Assembly: GCF_016745505.1 (NCBI RefSeq)
Contig: NZ_JAERUC010000176.1
Coordinates: 1-64,000 of the forward strand
DNA: 64,000 bases
From: Streptomyces silvae
GTDB lineage: Bacteria > Actinomycetota > Actinomycetes > Streptomycetales > Streptomycetaceae
Direction of reading: 5' to 3'
Both the position numbers and the translations under genes were made by a program. Positions 16,265-24,360 of this stretch are shown here, piece after piece (the stretch's first letter is position 1; each line of letters opens with the position of its first letter). The notes beneath the pieces are model-generated. The model searched no databases, was not told the DNA's origin, and was given only the letters and a program-made list of their open reading frames with translations.

Positions 16265-16612
16265 TCAGGTCCGCAGGAGCCGGGCGATCGCCTTCGTGGC
16301 CTCCTCGACCTTCGCGTCGATCTCCTCGCCGCCCTTGAGCGCGGCATCCGCGACACAGTGGCGCAAATGCTCCTCCAGGAGCTGGAGCGCGAAGGACTGC
16401 AGGGCCTTCGTGGAGGCCGAGACCTGGGTGAGTATGTCGATGCAGTAGACGTCCTCGTCCACCATCCGCTGGAGGCCGCGGATCTGGCCCTCGATGCGGC
16501 GCAGCCGCTTGAGGTGCTCGTCCTTCTGGTGGTGGTAGCCGTGGATACCGCGGTCGTGGTCGGTGACGACCGCTTCCGTACCGGCTGCGTCGGCGGCCTC
16601 GGTGGTGGTCAT
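16265..16612 (-). CDS. csoR: CsoR-family copper-sensing repressor
   Basis: 115 residues from the ATG at 16612. It has the four-helix CsoR/RcnR core: HLKRLRRIEGQIRGLQRMV, then the Cu(I) ligands in order, Cys in VYCIDILTQ and His plus Cys in EEHLRHC (H-x3-C), followed by the second-shell E-x-K region. It should repress copper-export genes and release DNA on Cu(I) binding. A 7-5-7 dyad upstream fits the CsoR operator. The arrangement matches S. coelicolor csoR, which lies next to the pit genes. Confidence 0.92.
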   Translation of the reverse strand: MTTTEAADAAGTEAVVTDHDRGIHGYHHQKDEHLKRLRRIEGQIRGLQRMVDEDVYCIDILTQVSASTKALQSFALQLLEEHLRHCVADAALKGGEEIDAKVEEATKAIARLLRT

Positions 16613-16668
16613 GGGGTCCTCCCGTTGTCCTCGTGGCCTGCGGTGAGCGTGCCGTTCTGTGCCGTCTG

Positions 16669-16687
16669 TATACCCCTGCCGGGTATA
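16669..16687. promoter_or_regulatory. CsoR operator
   Basis: TATACCC-CTGCC-GGGTATA has perfect 7-bp arms around a 5-bp centre, 56 bp upstream of csoR. It matches the known A/T-flanked GGG/CCC CsoR box, so autoregulation is very likely. Confidence 0.8.
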
Positions 16688-16833
16688 TCGTACCGAATCC
16701 AGCCGAAACGTGACCGGGGGGCCGTGCTGATCACTGTGCCCGATGCGCGACACTGAAGAACGCCGGTTAGCCGTGGCCGGATGATGCGCCTAGCATCAGC
16801 CTGACCGAATCCAAAGCACCCCGAGGACCCCAC

Positions 16834-17454
16834 GTGCGCTTTCGTCTGACCCCCAGGGAGACGAGCTTCTACGACATGTTTTCCGCATCCGCGGACAACA
16901 TCGTCACGGGCTCGAAACTCCTGATGGAACTGCTCGGGGCGGATTCTGCCTCCCGAGTCGAGATCGCGGAGCGTATGCGGGCAGCGGAGCACGCGGGGGA
17001 CGATGCCACCCACGCGATCTTCCACCAGCTGAACTCCTCCTTCATCACGCCGTTCGACCGCGAGGACATCTACAACCTCGCGTCGTCGCTCGACGACATC
17101 ATGGACTTCATGGAGGAGGCCGTCGACCTGGTCGTGCTGTACCAGATCGACGAGCTCCCGAAGGGTGTCGAGCAGCAGATCGAGGTCCTGGCCAGGGCGG
17201 CGGAACTGACCGCCGAGGCCATGCCGAGCCTGCGGACCATGGACAACCTCACGGAGTACTGGATCGAGGTCAACCGTCTGGAGAACCAGGCCGACCAGAT
17301 CCACCGCAAGCTGCTGGCGCACCTATTCAACGGCAAGTACGACGCCATGGACGTGCTGAAGCTCAAGCAGATCGTGGATGTGCTGGAAGAGGCGGCTGAC
17401 GCGTTCGAGCACGTCGCCAACACGGTGGAGACCATCGCGGTCAAGGAGTCCTGA
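16834..17454 (+). CDS. DUF47/PhoU-like Pit accessory protein
   Basis: 206 residues from a GTG at 16834. All-helical PhoU-like fold with D-F-M-E-E-A-V-D and E-x-x-A-D-x-F-E-H-V metal-binding type motifs. In many bacteria this gene precedes pit and modulates phosphate uptake; here the Pit gene starts 5 bp after its stop, which makes a two-gene operon near certain. Confidence 0.93.
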   Translation: MRFRLTPRETSFYDMFSASADNIVTGSKLLMELLGADSASRVEIAERMRAAEHAGDDATHAIFHQLNSSFITPFDREDIYNLASSLDDIMDFMEEAVDLVVLYQIDELPKGVEQQIEVLARAAELTAEAMPSLRTMDNLTEYWIEVNRLENQADQIHRKLLAHLFNGKYDAMDVLKLKQIVDVLEEAADAFEHVANTVETIAVKES

Positions 17455-17459
17455 ACCTC

Positions 17460-18458
17460 GTGGACACCTTTGCGCTGATCGTGACCATCGGCGTCGCGCT
17501 CGGCTTCACGTATACGAACGGCTTCCACGACTCGGCGAACGCCATCGCCACCTCGGTCTCCACCCGGGCGCTGACCCCGCGTGCGGCTCTGGCGATGGCC
17601 GCTGTGATGAACCTCGCAGGCGCCTTCCTGGGCCAGGGAGTCGCCAAGACCGTCAGTGAAGGCCTGATCGCCACGCCCGAAGGCCAGAAGGGGATGGGCA
17701 TCCTCTTCGCGGCGCTGGTCGGCGCGATCATCTGGAACCTCGTCACCTGGTACTACGGTCTGCCGTCCTCGTCCTCGCACGCCCTGTTCGGCGGCATGGT
17801 CGGCGCGGCGCTGGCCGGCGGGACGCTGGTGCACTGGGACGGGGTGCTCGAGAAGATCGTCATCCCGATGTTCCTGTCTCCGGTCATCGGCCTGGTCGTC
17901 GGCTATCTCGTGATGGTCGGCATCATGTGGATGTTCCGGAACTCCAACCCGCACAAGGCCAAGCGCGGCTTCCGTATCGCGCAGACGGTCTCGGCGGCCG
18001 GTATGGCCCTGGGCCACGGTCTTCAGGACGCCCAGAAGACGATGGGCATCGTGGTGATGGCCCTGGTCATCGCCGATGTCGAGGGCCCGAACGACGAGAT
18101 CCCGGTCTGGGTGAAGCTCGTCTGCGCGCTGATGCTGTCCCTCGGGACGTACGCCGGTGGCTGGCGCATCATGCGGACGCTCGGCCGCAAGATCATCGAG
18201 CTGGACCCGCCGCAGGGCTTCGCCGCCGAGACGACGGGTGCGTCGATCATGTTCGGCTCGGCGTTCCTGTTCCACGCGCCGATCTCCACGACTCATGTGA
18301 TCACCTCGGCGATCATGGGTGTCGGCGCCACGAAGCGGGTGAACGCCGTGCGGTGGGGCGTGGCCAAGAACATCATCCTGGGCTGGTTCATCACCATGCC
18401 GGCGGCGGCGCTGGTCGCCGCGGCGAGTTACGGGATCGTGGTCCTGCTCTTCGGGTGA
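17460..18458 (+). CDS. pit: Low-affinity inorganic phosphate transporter Pit
   Basis: 332 residues from a GTG at 17460. A polytopic PiT protein with the duplicated signature: YTNGFHDSANAIATSVSTRALTP near the N-terminus and the second GHGLQDAQKTMG repeat. Usual family length. It imports phosphate, probably as a metal-phosphate complex, driven by the proton gradient. Paired with the DUF47 protein and facing the high-affinity Pst system across a strong terminator. Confidence 0.95.
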   Translation: MDTFALIVTIGVALGFTYTNGFHDSANAIATSVSTRALTPRAALAMAAVMNLAGAFLGQGVAKTVSEGLIATPEGQKGMGILFAALVGAIIWNLVTWYYGLPSSSSHALFGGMVGAALAGGTLVHWDGVLEKIVIPMFLSPVIGLVVGYLVMVGIMWMFRNSNPHKAKRGFRIAQTVSAAGMALGHGLQDAQKTMGIVVMALVIADVEGPNDEIPVWVKLVCALMLSLGTYAGGWRIMRTLGRKIIELDPPQGFAAETTGASIMFGSAFLFHAPISTTHVITSAIMGVGATKRVNAVRWGVAKNIILGWFITMPAAALVAAASYGIVVLLFG

Positions 18459-18519
18459 CCCGGTTCGCCCCGGTTTCTTCCCCGCGCCCGCCTGTGCGCG
18501 CCTGTGAACACCTGTGAAT

Positions 18520-18560
18520 GGGTCCGCCCCTGCTCTCCTGTGGAGAGCGGGGGCGGACCC
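18520..18560. terminator. Strong bidirectional terminator between pit and pstB
   Basis: A 19-bp stem with a single wobble position and TGT loop (GGGTCCGCCCCTGCTCTCC and complement), followed by TTTC. It separates the convergent pit and pst transcripts. Confidence 0.9.
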
Positions 18561-18610
18561 TTTCGCCTTGTGGTGGCACCGCCATGCAGCACCCCAAGGC
18601 CGTAGGGGGG

Positions 18611-19387
18611 TTATCCGAAGCGGCCGGAGATGTAGTCCTCGGTCGCCTGGACGGACGGGTTGGAGAAGATCCGCTCCGTCTCGTCGATCTCGATCAGCCG
18701 GCCGGGCTTGCCGACCGCCGAGAGGTTGAAGAACGCCGTACGGTCCGAGACGCGCGCCGCCTGCTGCATGTTGTGCGTCACGATCACGATCGTGAAGCGC
18801 TCCTTGAGCTCGCCGATCAGGTCCTCGATGGCGAGGGTCGAGATGGGGTCGAGCGCGGAGCAGGGCTCGTCCATCAGCAGCACCTCGGGCTCGACCGCGA
18901 TCGCGCGGGCGATGCACAGGCGCTGCTGCTGGCCGCCGGAGAGGCCGGAGCCCGGCTTGTTCAGGCGGTCCTTGACCTCGTTCCAGAGGTTGGCGCCCCG
19001 GAGCGACTTCTCGACGATCTCCGACAGCTGGTTCTTGCGGTACGAGCCGTTCAGCCGCAGGCCCGCCGCGACGTTGTCGAAGATCGACATCGTCGGGAAG
19101 GGGTTCGGGCGCTGGAAGACCATGCCGACCGTGCGGCGCACGGTGACGGGGTCGACCCCGGAGCCGTACAGGTTCTCGTCGTCCAGCAGCACCTTGCCCT
19201 CGACGCGGCCGCCGGGGGTGACCTCGTGCATGCGGTTCAGGGTGCGCAGGAAGGTGGACTTGCCGCAGCCGGAGGGGCCGATGAAGGCGGTCACGGAGCG
19301 GGGCTCCACCGTCATCGAGATGTCCTCGATGGCCTTGTGGGAGCCGTAGTAGGCGGTGAGTCCGCCGATGTCGATGCGCTTGGCCAT
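18611..19387 (-). CDS. pstB: Phosphate ABC transporter ATPase PstB
   Basis: 258 residues from the ATG at 19387. Walker A GPSGCGKST, Q-loop VFQRPNPFPTMS, signature LSGGQQQRLCIARA and Walker B VLLMDEPCSALDP, all in PstB form, with the ATEDYISGRFG C-terminus. It powers high-affinity phosphate import through PstC/PstA. Last gene of the pstSCAB operon, 37 bp after pstA. Confidence 0.97.
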   Translation of the reverse strand: MAKRIDIGGLTAYYGSHKAIEDISMTVEPRSVTAFIGPSGCGKSTFLRTLNRMHEVTPGGRVEGKVLLDDENLYGSGVDPVTVRRTVGMVFQRPNPFPTMSIFDNVAAGLRLNGSYRKNQLSEIVEKSLRGANLWNEVKDRLNKPGSGLSGGQQQRLCIARAIAVEPEVLLMDEPCSALDPISTLAIEDLIGELKERFTIVIVTHNMQQAARVSDRTAFFNLSAVGKPGRLIEIDETERIFSNPSVQATEDYISGRFG

Positions 19388-19424
19388 GTGGATCACTGCT
19401 TCTTTCGGGTCGCTGATGGCCGCG

Positions 19425-20513
19425 TCAGCGACCGGTCTTCGGGGCCTTCCAGCGGGCGATGCCGCGGGCCACCAGATTGAGGATCATGACGAAGGCGATC
19501 AGGACCAGGGCTGCCGCCCAGGCGCGGTCGTAGGACGCGGCCTCGCCGATCTTGTACTGCTCGTAGATGTAGAAGGGCAGCGAGGACTGGGCGCCTTCGA
19601 AGGGGTTCGTGTTGATCAGCTGGCTGCCGAAGACCAGCAGGATGATCGGGGCCGTCTCCCCGGCGATGCGGGCGATGGCGAGCATGACGCCGGTGGTGAT
19701 GCCGCCGATCGCGGTGGGCAGGACCACCTTGAGGATGGTGCGCCACTTCGGGATGCCGAGGGCGAGGGAGGCCTCGCGGAGCTCGTTGGGGACGAGCTTG
19801 AGCATCTCCTCGGTGGAGCGGACCACGACGGGGATCATCAGGATCGTCAGGGCCAGCGCGCCCATCAGGCCGGACGGCTCGATGCTCGCGATCAGCATGA
19901 TCGACAGGATGAAGAGACCGGCCACGATGGACGGGATGCCCGTCATGACGTCGACGAAGAAGGTGACGGCCTTGGCGAGCGTGCCCTTGCCGTACTCGAC
20001 CAGGTAGACGGCGGTCAGCAGACCGACCGGAGCGGAGATGACGGTGGCGATCCCGACCTGCTCCAGGGTGCCGATCAGCGCGTGGTAGACGCCGCCGCTG
20101 TCCTCGGAGCCGAGGACCCCGGCCATCGAGTGGGTGAGGAAGTACCCGTCGAGTCGCTCGGCGCCCCGGCTGACCGTGGTCCAGAGCAGCGAGGCGAGCG
20201 GGACGACGGCGACGAGGAAGCAGACCCAGACGACGCTGGTGGCGAGGCGGTCCTTGGCCTGGCGCTTGTTCTCGACGGCGGTCGTCACGACGTACGAGAT
20301 CGCCAGGAAGAGCAGGGCCGAGATCAGGCCCCACTGCACACGGCTCTGCCAGCCGGCGGCCAGGGAGATCCCGACGCCGAGCACGACCGCCACGGCGGCG
20401 AAGCCGAGCGGGGCCCAACGGGGGAGGCTGCGGCTGCTGAGGCTTCCCTTGCGGGGTTCCGGCGCGGTCTGCGGACGCGTGTCCTGCACGTCGGTGGTGG
20501 TGGCGTTGCTCAT
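19425..20513 (-). CDS. pstA: Phosphate ABC transporter permease PstA
   Basis: 362 residues. N-terminal cytoplasmic extension (~30 residues), several transmembrane helices, and the EAA loop ELREASLALGIPKWRTILKVVLP that docks PstB. Its ATG overlaps the pstC stop by 4 bp (ATGA), so the two permease subunits are translationally coupled. Confidence 0.96.
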   Translation of the reverse strand: MSNATTTDVQDTRPQTAPEPRKGSLSSRSLPRWAPLGFAAVAVVLGVGISLAAGWQSRVQWGLISALLFLAISYVVTTAVENKRQAKDRLATSVVWVCFLVAVVPLASLLWTTVSRGAERLDGYFLTHSMAGVLGSEDSGGVYHALIGTLEQVGIATVISAPVGLLTAVYLVEYGKGTLAKAVTFFVDVMTGIPSIVAGLFILSIMLIASIEPSGLMGALALTILMIPVVVRSTEEMLKLVPNELREASLALGIPKWRTILKVVLPTAIGGITTGVMLAIARIAGETAPIILLVFGSQLINTNPFEGAQSSLPFYIYEQYKIGEAASYDRAWAAALVLIAFVMILNLVARGIARWKAPKTGR

Positions 20514-21502
20514 GCGTTGGCCCCCGAGTACTCCTTGCGGCGGGCGATGATGAGCCGGGCCGCGCCGTTGACCAGCAGGGTGAGGACGAAGAGGACGAGG
20601 CCCGAGGCGATCAGGGCGTCCCGCCCGAACTCGTCGGCCTCGCCGAACTTGGCCGCGATGTTCTGGGCGAAGGTCCCGCCGCCCGGATTGAGCACGTGCA
20701 GCGAGATGAGGAAGCTCGGCGACAGGACCGTGGCGACGGCCATCGTCTCGCCGAGCGCCCGGCCCAGGCCCAGCATCGAGGCGGAGATGATGCCGGAGCG
20801 GCCGAAGGGCAGCACCGAGAGGCGGATGACCTCCCAGCGGGTGGCGCCGAGGGCGAGCGCGGCTTCCTCGTTCATCTTCGGGACCTGGAGGAAGACCTCG
20901 CGGCTGACGCTGGTCACGATCGGCAGGATCATGATCGCGAGCAGGACGCCCACGGTGAAGAGCGAGCGGGCGACGCCTACCTCGGTCTTCTCGAAGAGGT
21001 AGGTCCAGCCGAAGAACTGGTCGAGCCAGAGGTTCAGGCCCTCCATGTACGGGACGAGGACGAGGGCACCCCAGATGCCGTAGACGATGCTGGGCACCGC
21101 GGCGAGCAGGTCGACCACGTAGGCGAGGGGGGCGGCCAGCTTGCGCGGCGCGTAGTGCGAGATGAACAGGGCGATGCCGACAGCGACCGGGACCGCGATG
21201 ACCATCGCGATGATCGAGCTGACGACCGTGCCGAAGAGCAGGACCGCGATGCCGAAGACCGGCGGGTCACCGGCCGGGTTCCAGTCGAAGGTGGTGAGGA
21301 AGTTGCCCTCGTCCTGCGAGATCGCGATCACGGAGCGGTAGCTCAGGAACACGGCGATCGACGCCATGATCACGAGCAGCAGGATGCCCGAGCCGCGGGA
21401 GAGGCCCAGGAAGATCTTGTCGCCGGCGCGCCCGGTGGACTTGGGGCGGCCGCGCGTGGCCGGCGGAGCCGGCGGTATGTCGAGCGGTGTCGTGGAAGCC
21501 AT
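20510..21502 (-). CDS. pstC: Phosphate ABC transporter permease PstC
   Basis: 330 residues. Polytopic permease with the PstC EAA loop NEEAALALGATRWEVIRLSVLP and VPSIVYGIWG. It follows pstS after a 133-bp gap that contains a strong hairpin, which would lower its expression relative to pstS. Confidence 0.96.
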   Translation of the reverse strand: MASTTPLDIPPAPPATRGRPKSTGRAGDKIFLGLSRGSGILLLVIMASIAVFLSYRSVIAISQDEGNFLTTFDWNPAGDPPVFGIAVLLFGTVVSSIIAMVIAVPVAVGIALFISHYAPRKLAAPLAYVVDLLAAVPSIVYGIWGALVLVPYMEGLNLWLDQFFGWTYLFEKTEVGVARSLFTVGVLLAIMILPIVTSVSREVFLQVPKMNEEAALALGATRWEVIRLSVLPFGRSGIISASMLGLGRALGETMAVATVLSPSFLISLHVLNPGGGTFAQNIAAKFGEADEFGRDALIASGLVLFVLTLLVNGAARLIIARRKEYSGANA

Positions 21503-21573
21503 GGTCTTTCCGGTCTGTGTGGGGGAGCGGACGGCTCCCCTGGCGGCGGTGCACCGGATGGGTCGGGCGGTGG

Positions 21574-21606
21574 GGGCCGGTCCGGAGGGGTGCGCCGGAC
21601 CGGCCC
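21574..21606 (-). terminator. Intra-operon hairpin between pstS and pstC
   Basis: A perfect stem of at least 11 bp (GGCCGGTCCGG with CCGGACCGGCC, extendable by one pair) and 9-nt loop, just after the pstS stop and without a U-tract. Position suggests partial termination or 3'-end protection, giving more binding protein than permease, as is usual for Pst systems. Confidence 0.7.
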
Positions 21607-21635
21607 GCCTGTGCGTGCCTGTCGTGCGGTTCGGG

Positions 21636-22769
21636 CTACTTGAGCCCGGCGATCGCCTCGCGGACCTTGGAGTTGATCGCCTCGGGGATCGGGGCGTAGC
21701 CGGCGTCGGTGAGGACCTTCTGGCCGTCCGCGGAGGCGGTGTAGCTCAGGAAGGACTTGACGGTGCCGAGGGTGTCGGCCTTGTTGCCGGTGTCGCAGAC
21801 GACCTCGTACGTCACGAGGACCAGCGGGTAGGCGCCTTCGGCCTTCGTGGTGTAGTCGAGGTCGAGCGCCAGGTCCTTGCCGGTGCCCTTGACCTTGGCG
21901 GCGGCGATGGCCTTGGAGGCGTTCTCCGAGGTGGCCTCGACCGGGGCGGCGCCACCGGTGTTGATGTCGACGGTGGTGATGTCCTGCGACTTGGCGTACG
22001 ACAGCTCGAAGTAGCCGATGGAGCCGTCGACGGCCTTCACCTGGCTGGCCACACCGGAGGAACCGGAAGCGGCCTGGCCACCGGGGGCCGGCCACTTCTT
22101 CTCGGCCTCGTACTTCCAGTCGGACGGGGCCGCGGCGGCGAGGTACTTGCCGAGGTTCTGCGTGGTGCCGGAGTCCTCGGAGCGGTGGAAGGCCTGGATG
22201 TCCTTGGCCGGCAGCTTGACGCCCTCGTTGAGCGCGGCGATCGCCGGGTCGTTCCACTTCTTGATCTTGCTGTCGAAGATCTTGGCGAGCGTGGGGGCGT
22301 CCAGCGTCAGCTTGTCGACGCCCTCGACGTGGAAGCCGACCGCGATCGGGCCGCCGACCATCGGGAGGTTGATGCCCTGGCCGGTCTTGCAGATCTTCTT
22401 CGACTCGGTGACCTCTTCGGGCTTCAGGGCCGAGTCCGAGCCGGCGAAGCCGACGGTGCCCTGGTTGAACGCGACGATGCCCTCACCGGAGGACGAGGAG
22501 CTGTAGTTGATCTCCACGCCGGAGCAGGCGGCCATGTAGTTCTTGACCCAGAGGTCCATCGCGTTCTTCTGGGCACTGGACCCGGAGGCGCGCAGCTGGC
22601 CCTCGGCGCCGTCGCACTTGATGTTCGACGCGGCGGCGCTCGTCTTGCCGCCCTCCGCCTCGGCACCGGTGTTGTCGTCCGAACCGCACGCCGTGAGGAC
22701 CAGGGCGCCGGAGACGGCGAGGGCACCGAGCGCGGTGGCACGAAGCCGGTTCTTGCGCTGAAGCTTCAC
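21636..22769 (-). CDS. pstS: Phosphate-binding lipoprotein PstS
   Basis: 377 residues. The GTG at 22769 was chosen (AAGGAA upstream; it yields a proper signal). Lipobox LTAC, then phosphate-pocket motifs GSSAQKNAMDLW, GFAGSDSAL and HRSEDSGTTQNLGKYL. It captures phosphate outside the membrane for PstCAB. A PHO-box array lies about 115-160 bp upstream, so PhoP control under phosphate limitation is expected. Confidence 0.96.
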   Translation of the reverse strand: MKLQRKNRLRATALGALAVSGALVLTACGSDDNTGAEAEGGKTSAAASNIKCDGAEGQLRASGSSAQKNAMDLWVKNYMAACSGVEINYSSSSSGEGIVAFNQGTVGFAGSDSALKPEEVTESKKICKTGQGINLPMVGGPIAVGFHVEGVDKLTLDAPTLAKIFDSKIKKWNDPAIAALNEGVKLPAKDIQAFHRSEDSGTTQNLGKYLAAAAPSDWKYEAEKKWPAPGGQAASGSSGVASQVKAVDGSIGYFELSYAKSQDITTVDINTGGAAPVEATSENASKAIAAAKVKGTGKDLALDLDYTTKAEGAYPLVLVTYEVVCDTGNKADTLGTVKSFLSYTASADGQKVLTDAGYAPIPEAINSKVREAIAGLK

Positions 22770-22884
22770 TTTCGGGGTGTTCCTTCCAGGAGCCGCCGCG
22801 GCTGGTGGGGACGAGGCGGCGTGCGATGAGGAGTGGTGCTGCGGCTTGGCGCCGTGCACCTGGTACGTCTGAAATTAGGCAGAA

Positions 22885-22927
22885 CAGGTGAAGCGGCCTA
22901 CGGGGGAGAGTGAACGGAGGGTGAACC
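22885..22927 (-). promoter_or_regulatory. PHO box (PhoP-binding direct repeats) of pstS
   Basis: On the minus strand two adjacent 11-nt units, GTTCACCCTCC and GTTCACTCTCC, are followed at shifted spacing by GCTTCACCTG. The core GTTCACC repeated every 11 nt is the Streptomyces PHO-box signature. A CCTAAT element just downstream (minus strand) could be the -10. Confidence 0.82.
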
Positions 22928-22954
22928 GTGTCGGGCGGGCTGGTTCCGGCATCC

Positions 22955-23371
22955 TCAGAGGTGGTGCGGGCGGTTCTCGAGGAAGGCGTCCAGCTGGACG
23001 CGGTCGCCGGGGCGGCTCAGGCGGGCGCGGGCGGCCTCGGGGGAGAGCCAGGCCAGCTCGTCGACCTCGTCGTTGGGCGCGAACGTGCCGTCCGTCGCCT
23101 CGGCGGCCCAGTAGCTGACCTCTTTGGGCCGCCCGTTCGCCAGGTACAGGGCCGTGGGCAGCGTGGCGCCCGGCACGCAGTGGTGGCCCGTCTCCTCCAG
23201 GACCTCGCGCAGGGCGCCCTCCAGGGCGGTCTCACCGCGCTTCAGCTTGCCCTTGGGGTAGGACCAGTCGTCGTAGCGGGGCCGGTGGACCAGGCAGATC
23301 TCCAGGCCGGCGCCGTCCGGGGTGCGGCGCCACAGCACGCACCCCGCCGCCCGTACGGGCGTCCCGCTCAT
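22955..23371 (-). CDS. Nudix hydrolase (MutT-like)
   Basis: 138 residues. Complete Nudix box GKLKRGETALEGALREVLEETG. The pattern W-S-Y-P-K-G-K-L-K-R-G is typical of diphosphoinositol or diadenosine polyphosphate-type hydrolases. Its ATG overlaps the CHAD gene stop by 4 bp, and ppk lies upstream in the same operon, so a substrate with a polyphosphate or pyrophosphate chain is plausible (inference). Confidence 0.9.
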   Translation of the reverse strand: MSGTPVRAAGCVLWRRTPDGAGLEICLVHRPRYDDWSYPKGKLKRGETALEGALREVLEETGHHCVPGATLPTALYLANGRPKEVSYWAAEATDGTFAPNDEVDELAWLSPEAARARLSRPGDRVQLDAFLENRPHHL

Positions 23372-24360
23372 GGCGCGGTCACGGCCGCCGCGTACGGCCA
23401 GCTCTCCCGGAACACGGCGCGCGCCGCCTCCACCTCGTGCCGCTGGTCGGCGTGGAGCACCCCCAGGGCGTACGCCGTCGCCGGGGCGATGCGCGGGGTG
23501 CGGGCCGCCGCGGCCGCGGCCGCCGCTGCCTCCGCCGCGTCCCGCTGGAGGTCCAGGGCGTGCCCGGGCCCGGCCAGGGCCGGATCGGGGGCGCCGCGCA
23601 GCATCTCGTACGCGTACCGGTGGAGCCGCAGGAGCAGCCGGGCCTGGTGCCAGAGGGCGTCGTGGGCCTCGTTGTACGGCTCCGCCGCCTCGTCGGGCGG
23701 GAGCGCGGCCACCGCGTCGAGCATCAGCTGCTCGGCCAGCCCGGCCGGGGCGTGCAGCACCCCCTCCACGGGGTCCGCCGCCGAGGGCGACAGGGGGACC
23801 TCGGAGGCGAGCAGCGCGACGGCGTCGGCGACGGCGTGGAAGCGGGAGGAGCCCAGCGCCTGGAGCGCCGCCGAGTGGGCGCGGGTCCGGGCGAGGGTCA
23901 GCCGGCGCTCCAGGAGGGCTCCGGCGCGGGCGGCACCGACACCGAGCGCGGCCCGCTCCTTGTCGCCTCCGTCCCCGTTCTCCCCGGTGGCCGTGCGGGC
24001 CGCCGGGAGGGAGGAGCCGGAGAGCTGGTGCAGCGCCTCCAGGAGCCGGCCGAGCCGTGTGGCGTACGCGTGCTCGCGGGCCAGGGTGCCGGAGAGCCAG
24101 GCGAGCTCGGTGCGGAGCTGGTCGGCCCAGGCGGGGTCGAGTGCCCCGCGGAAGGTGTGCAGCGTGCCGCTGATCCGGCGTGCCGCGTGGCGCAGCGCGC
24201 GGGCGGCCTCGTCGGCGCTCCGGGTGCCGGCGTCGGCGGGGGCGCTGTGCTCGCGGTGCAGCCGCAGTCCCCGCAGGAAGCAGGCGGCCTGTTCGCGCAG
24301 GTAGGGGGCGAGGACCGCCTCCGCGGAGAGGGTCGCAGTCTGGTGGTCAGGGCGTCGCAC
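23368..24360 (-). CDS. CHAD domain protein
   Basis: 330 residues from a GTG at 24360, chosen because GGAGG sits 7 nt upstream; a TTG at 24381 is the alternative. The start lies 14 bp inside ppk. CHAD domains are helical, with conserved His and basic residues (RGLRLHREHS, ALRHAARRISGTLHTFRGAL) that bind polyphosphate. A position between polyphosphate kinase and a Nudix hydrolase supports a polyphosphate role. Confidence 0.88.
   Translation of the reverse strand: MRRPDHQTATLSAEAVLAPYLREQAACFLRGLRLHREHSAPADAGTRSADEAARALRHAARRISGTLHTFRGALDPAWADQLRTELAWLSGTLAREHAYATRLGRLLEALHQLSGSSLPAARTATGENGDGGDKERAALGVGAARAGALLERRLTLARTRAHSAALQALGSSRFHAVADAVALLASEVPLSPSAADPVEGVLHAPAGLAEQLMLDAVAALPPDEAAEPYNEAHDALWHQARLLLRLHRYAYEMLRGAPDPALAGPGHALDLQRDAAEAAAAAAAAARTPRIAPATAYALGVLHADQRHEVEAARAVFRESWPYAAAVTAP

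Noticed and set aside
18490..18518. Repeats of CCTGTG with GAA/CGC spacers downstream of pit
   Set aside because: The period is 10 nt, not the 11 nt of PHO boxes, and they lie after two convergent genes just before a terminator, so no promoter is served.
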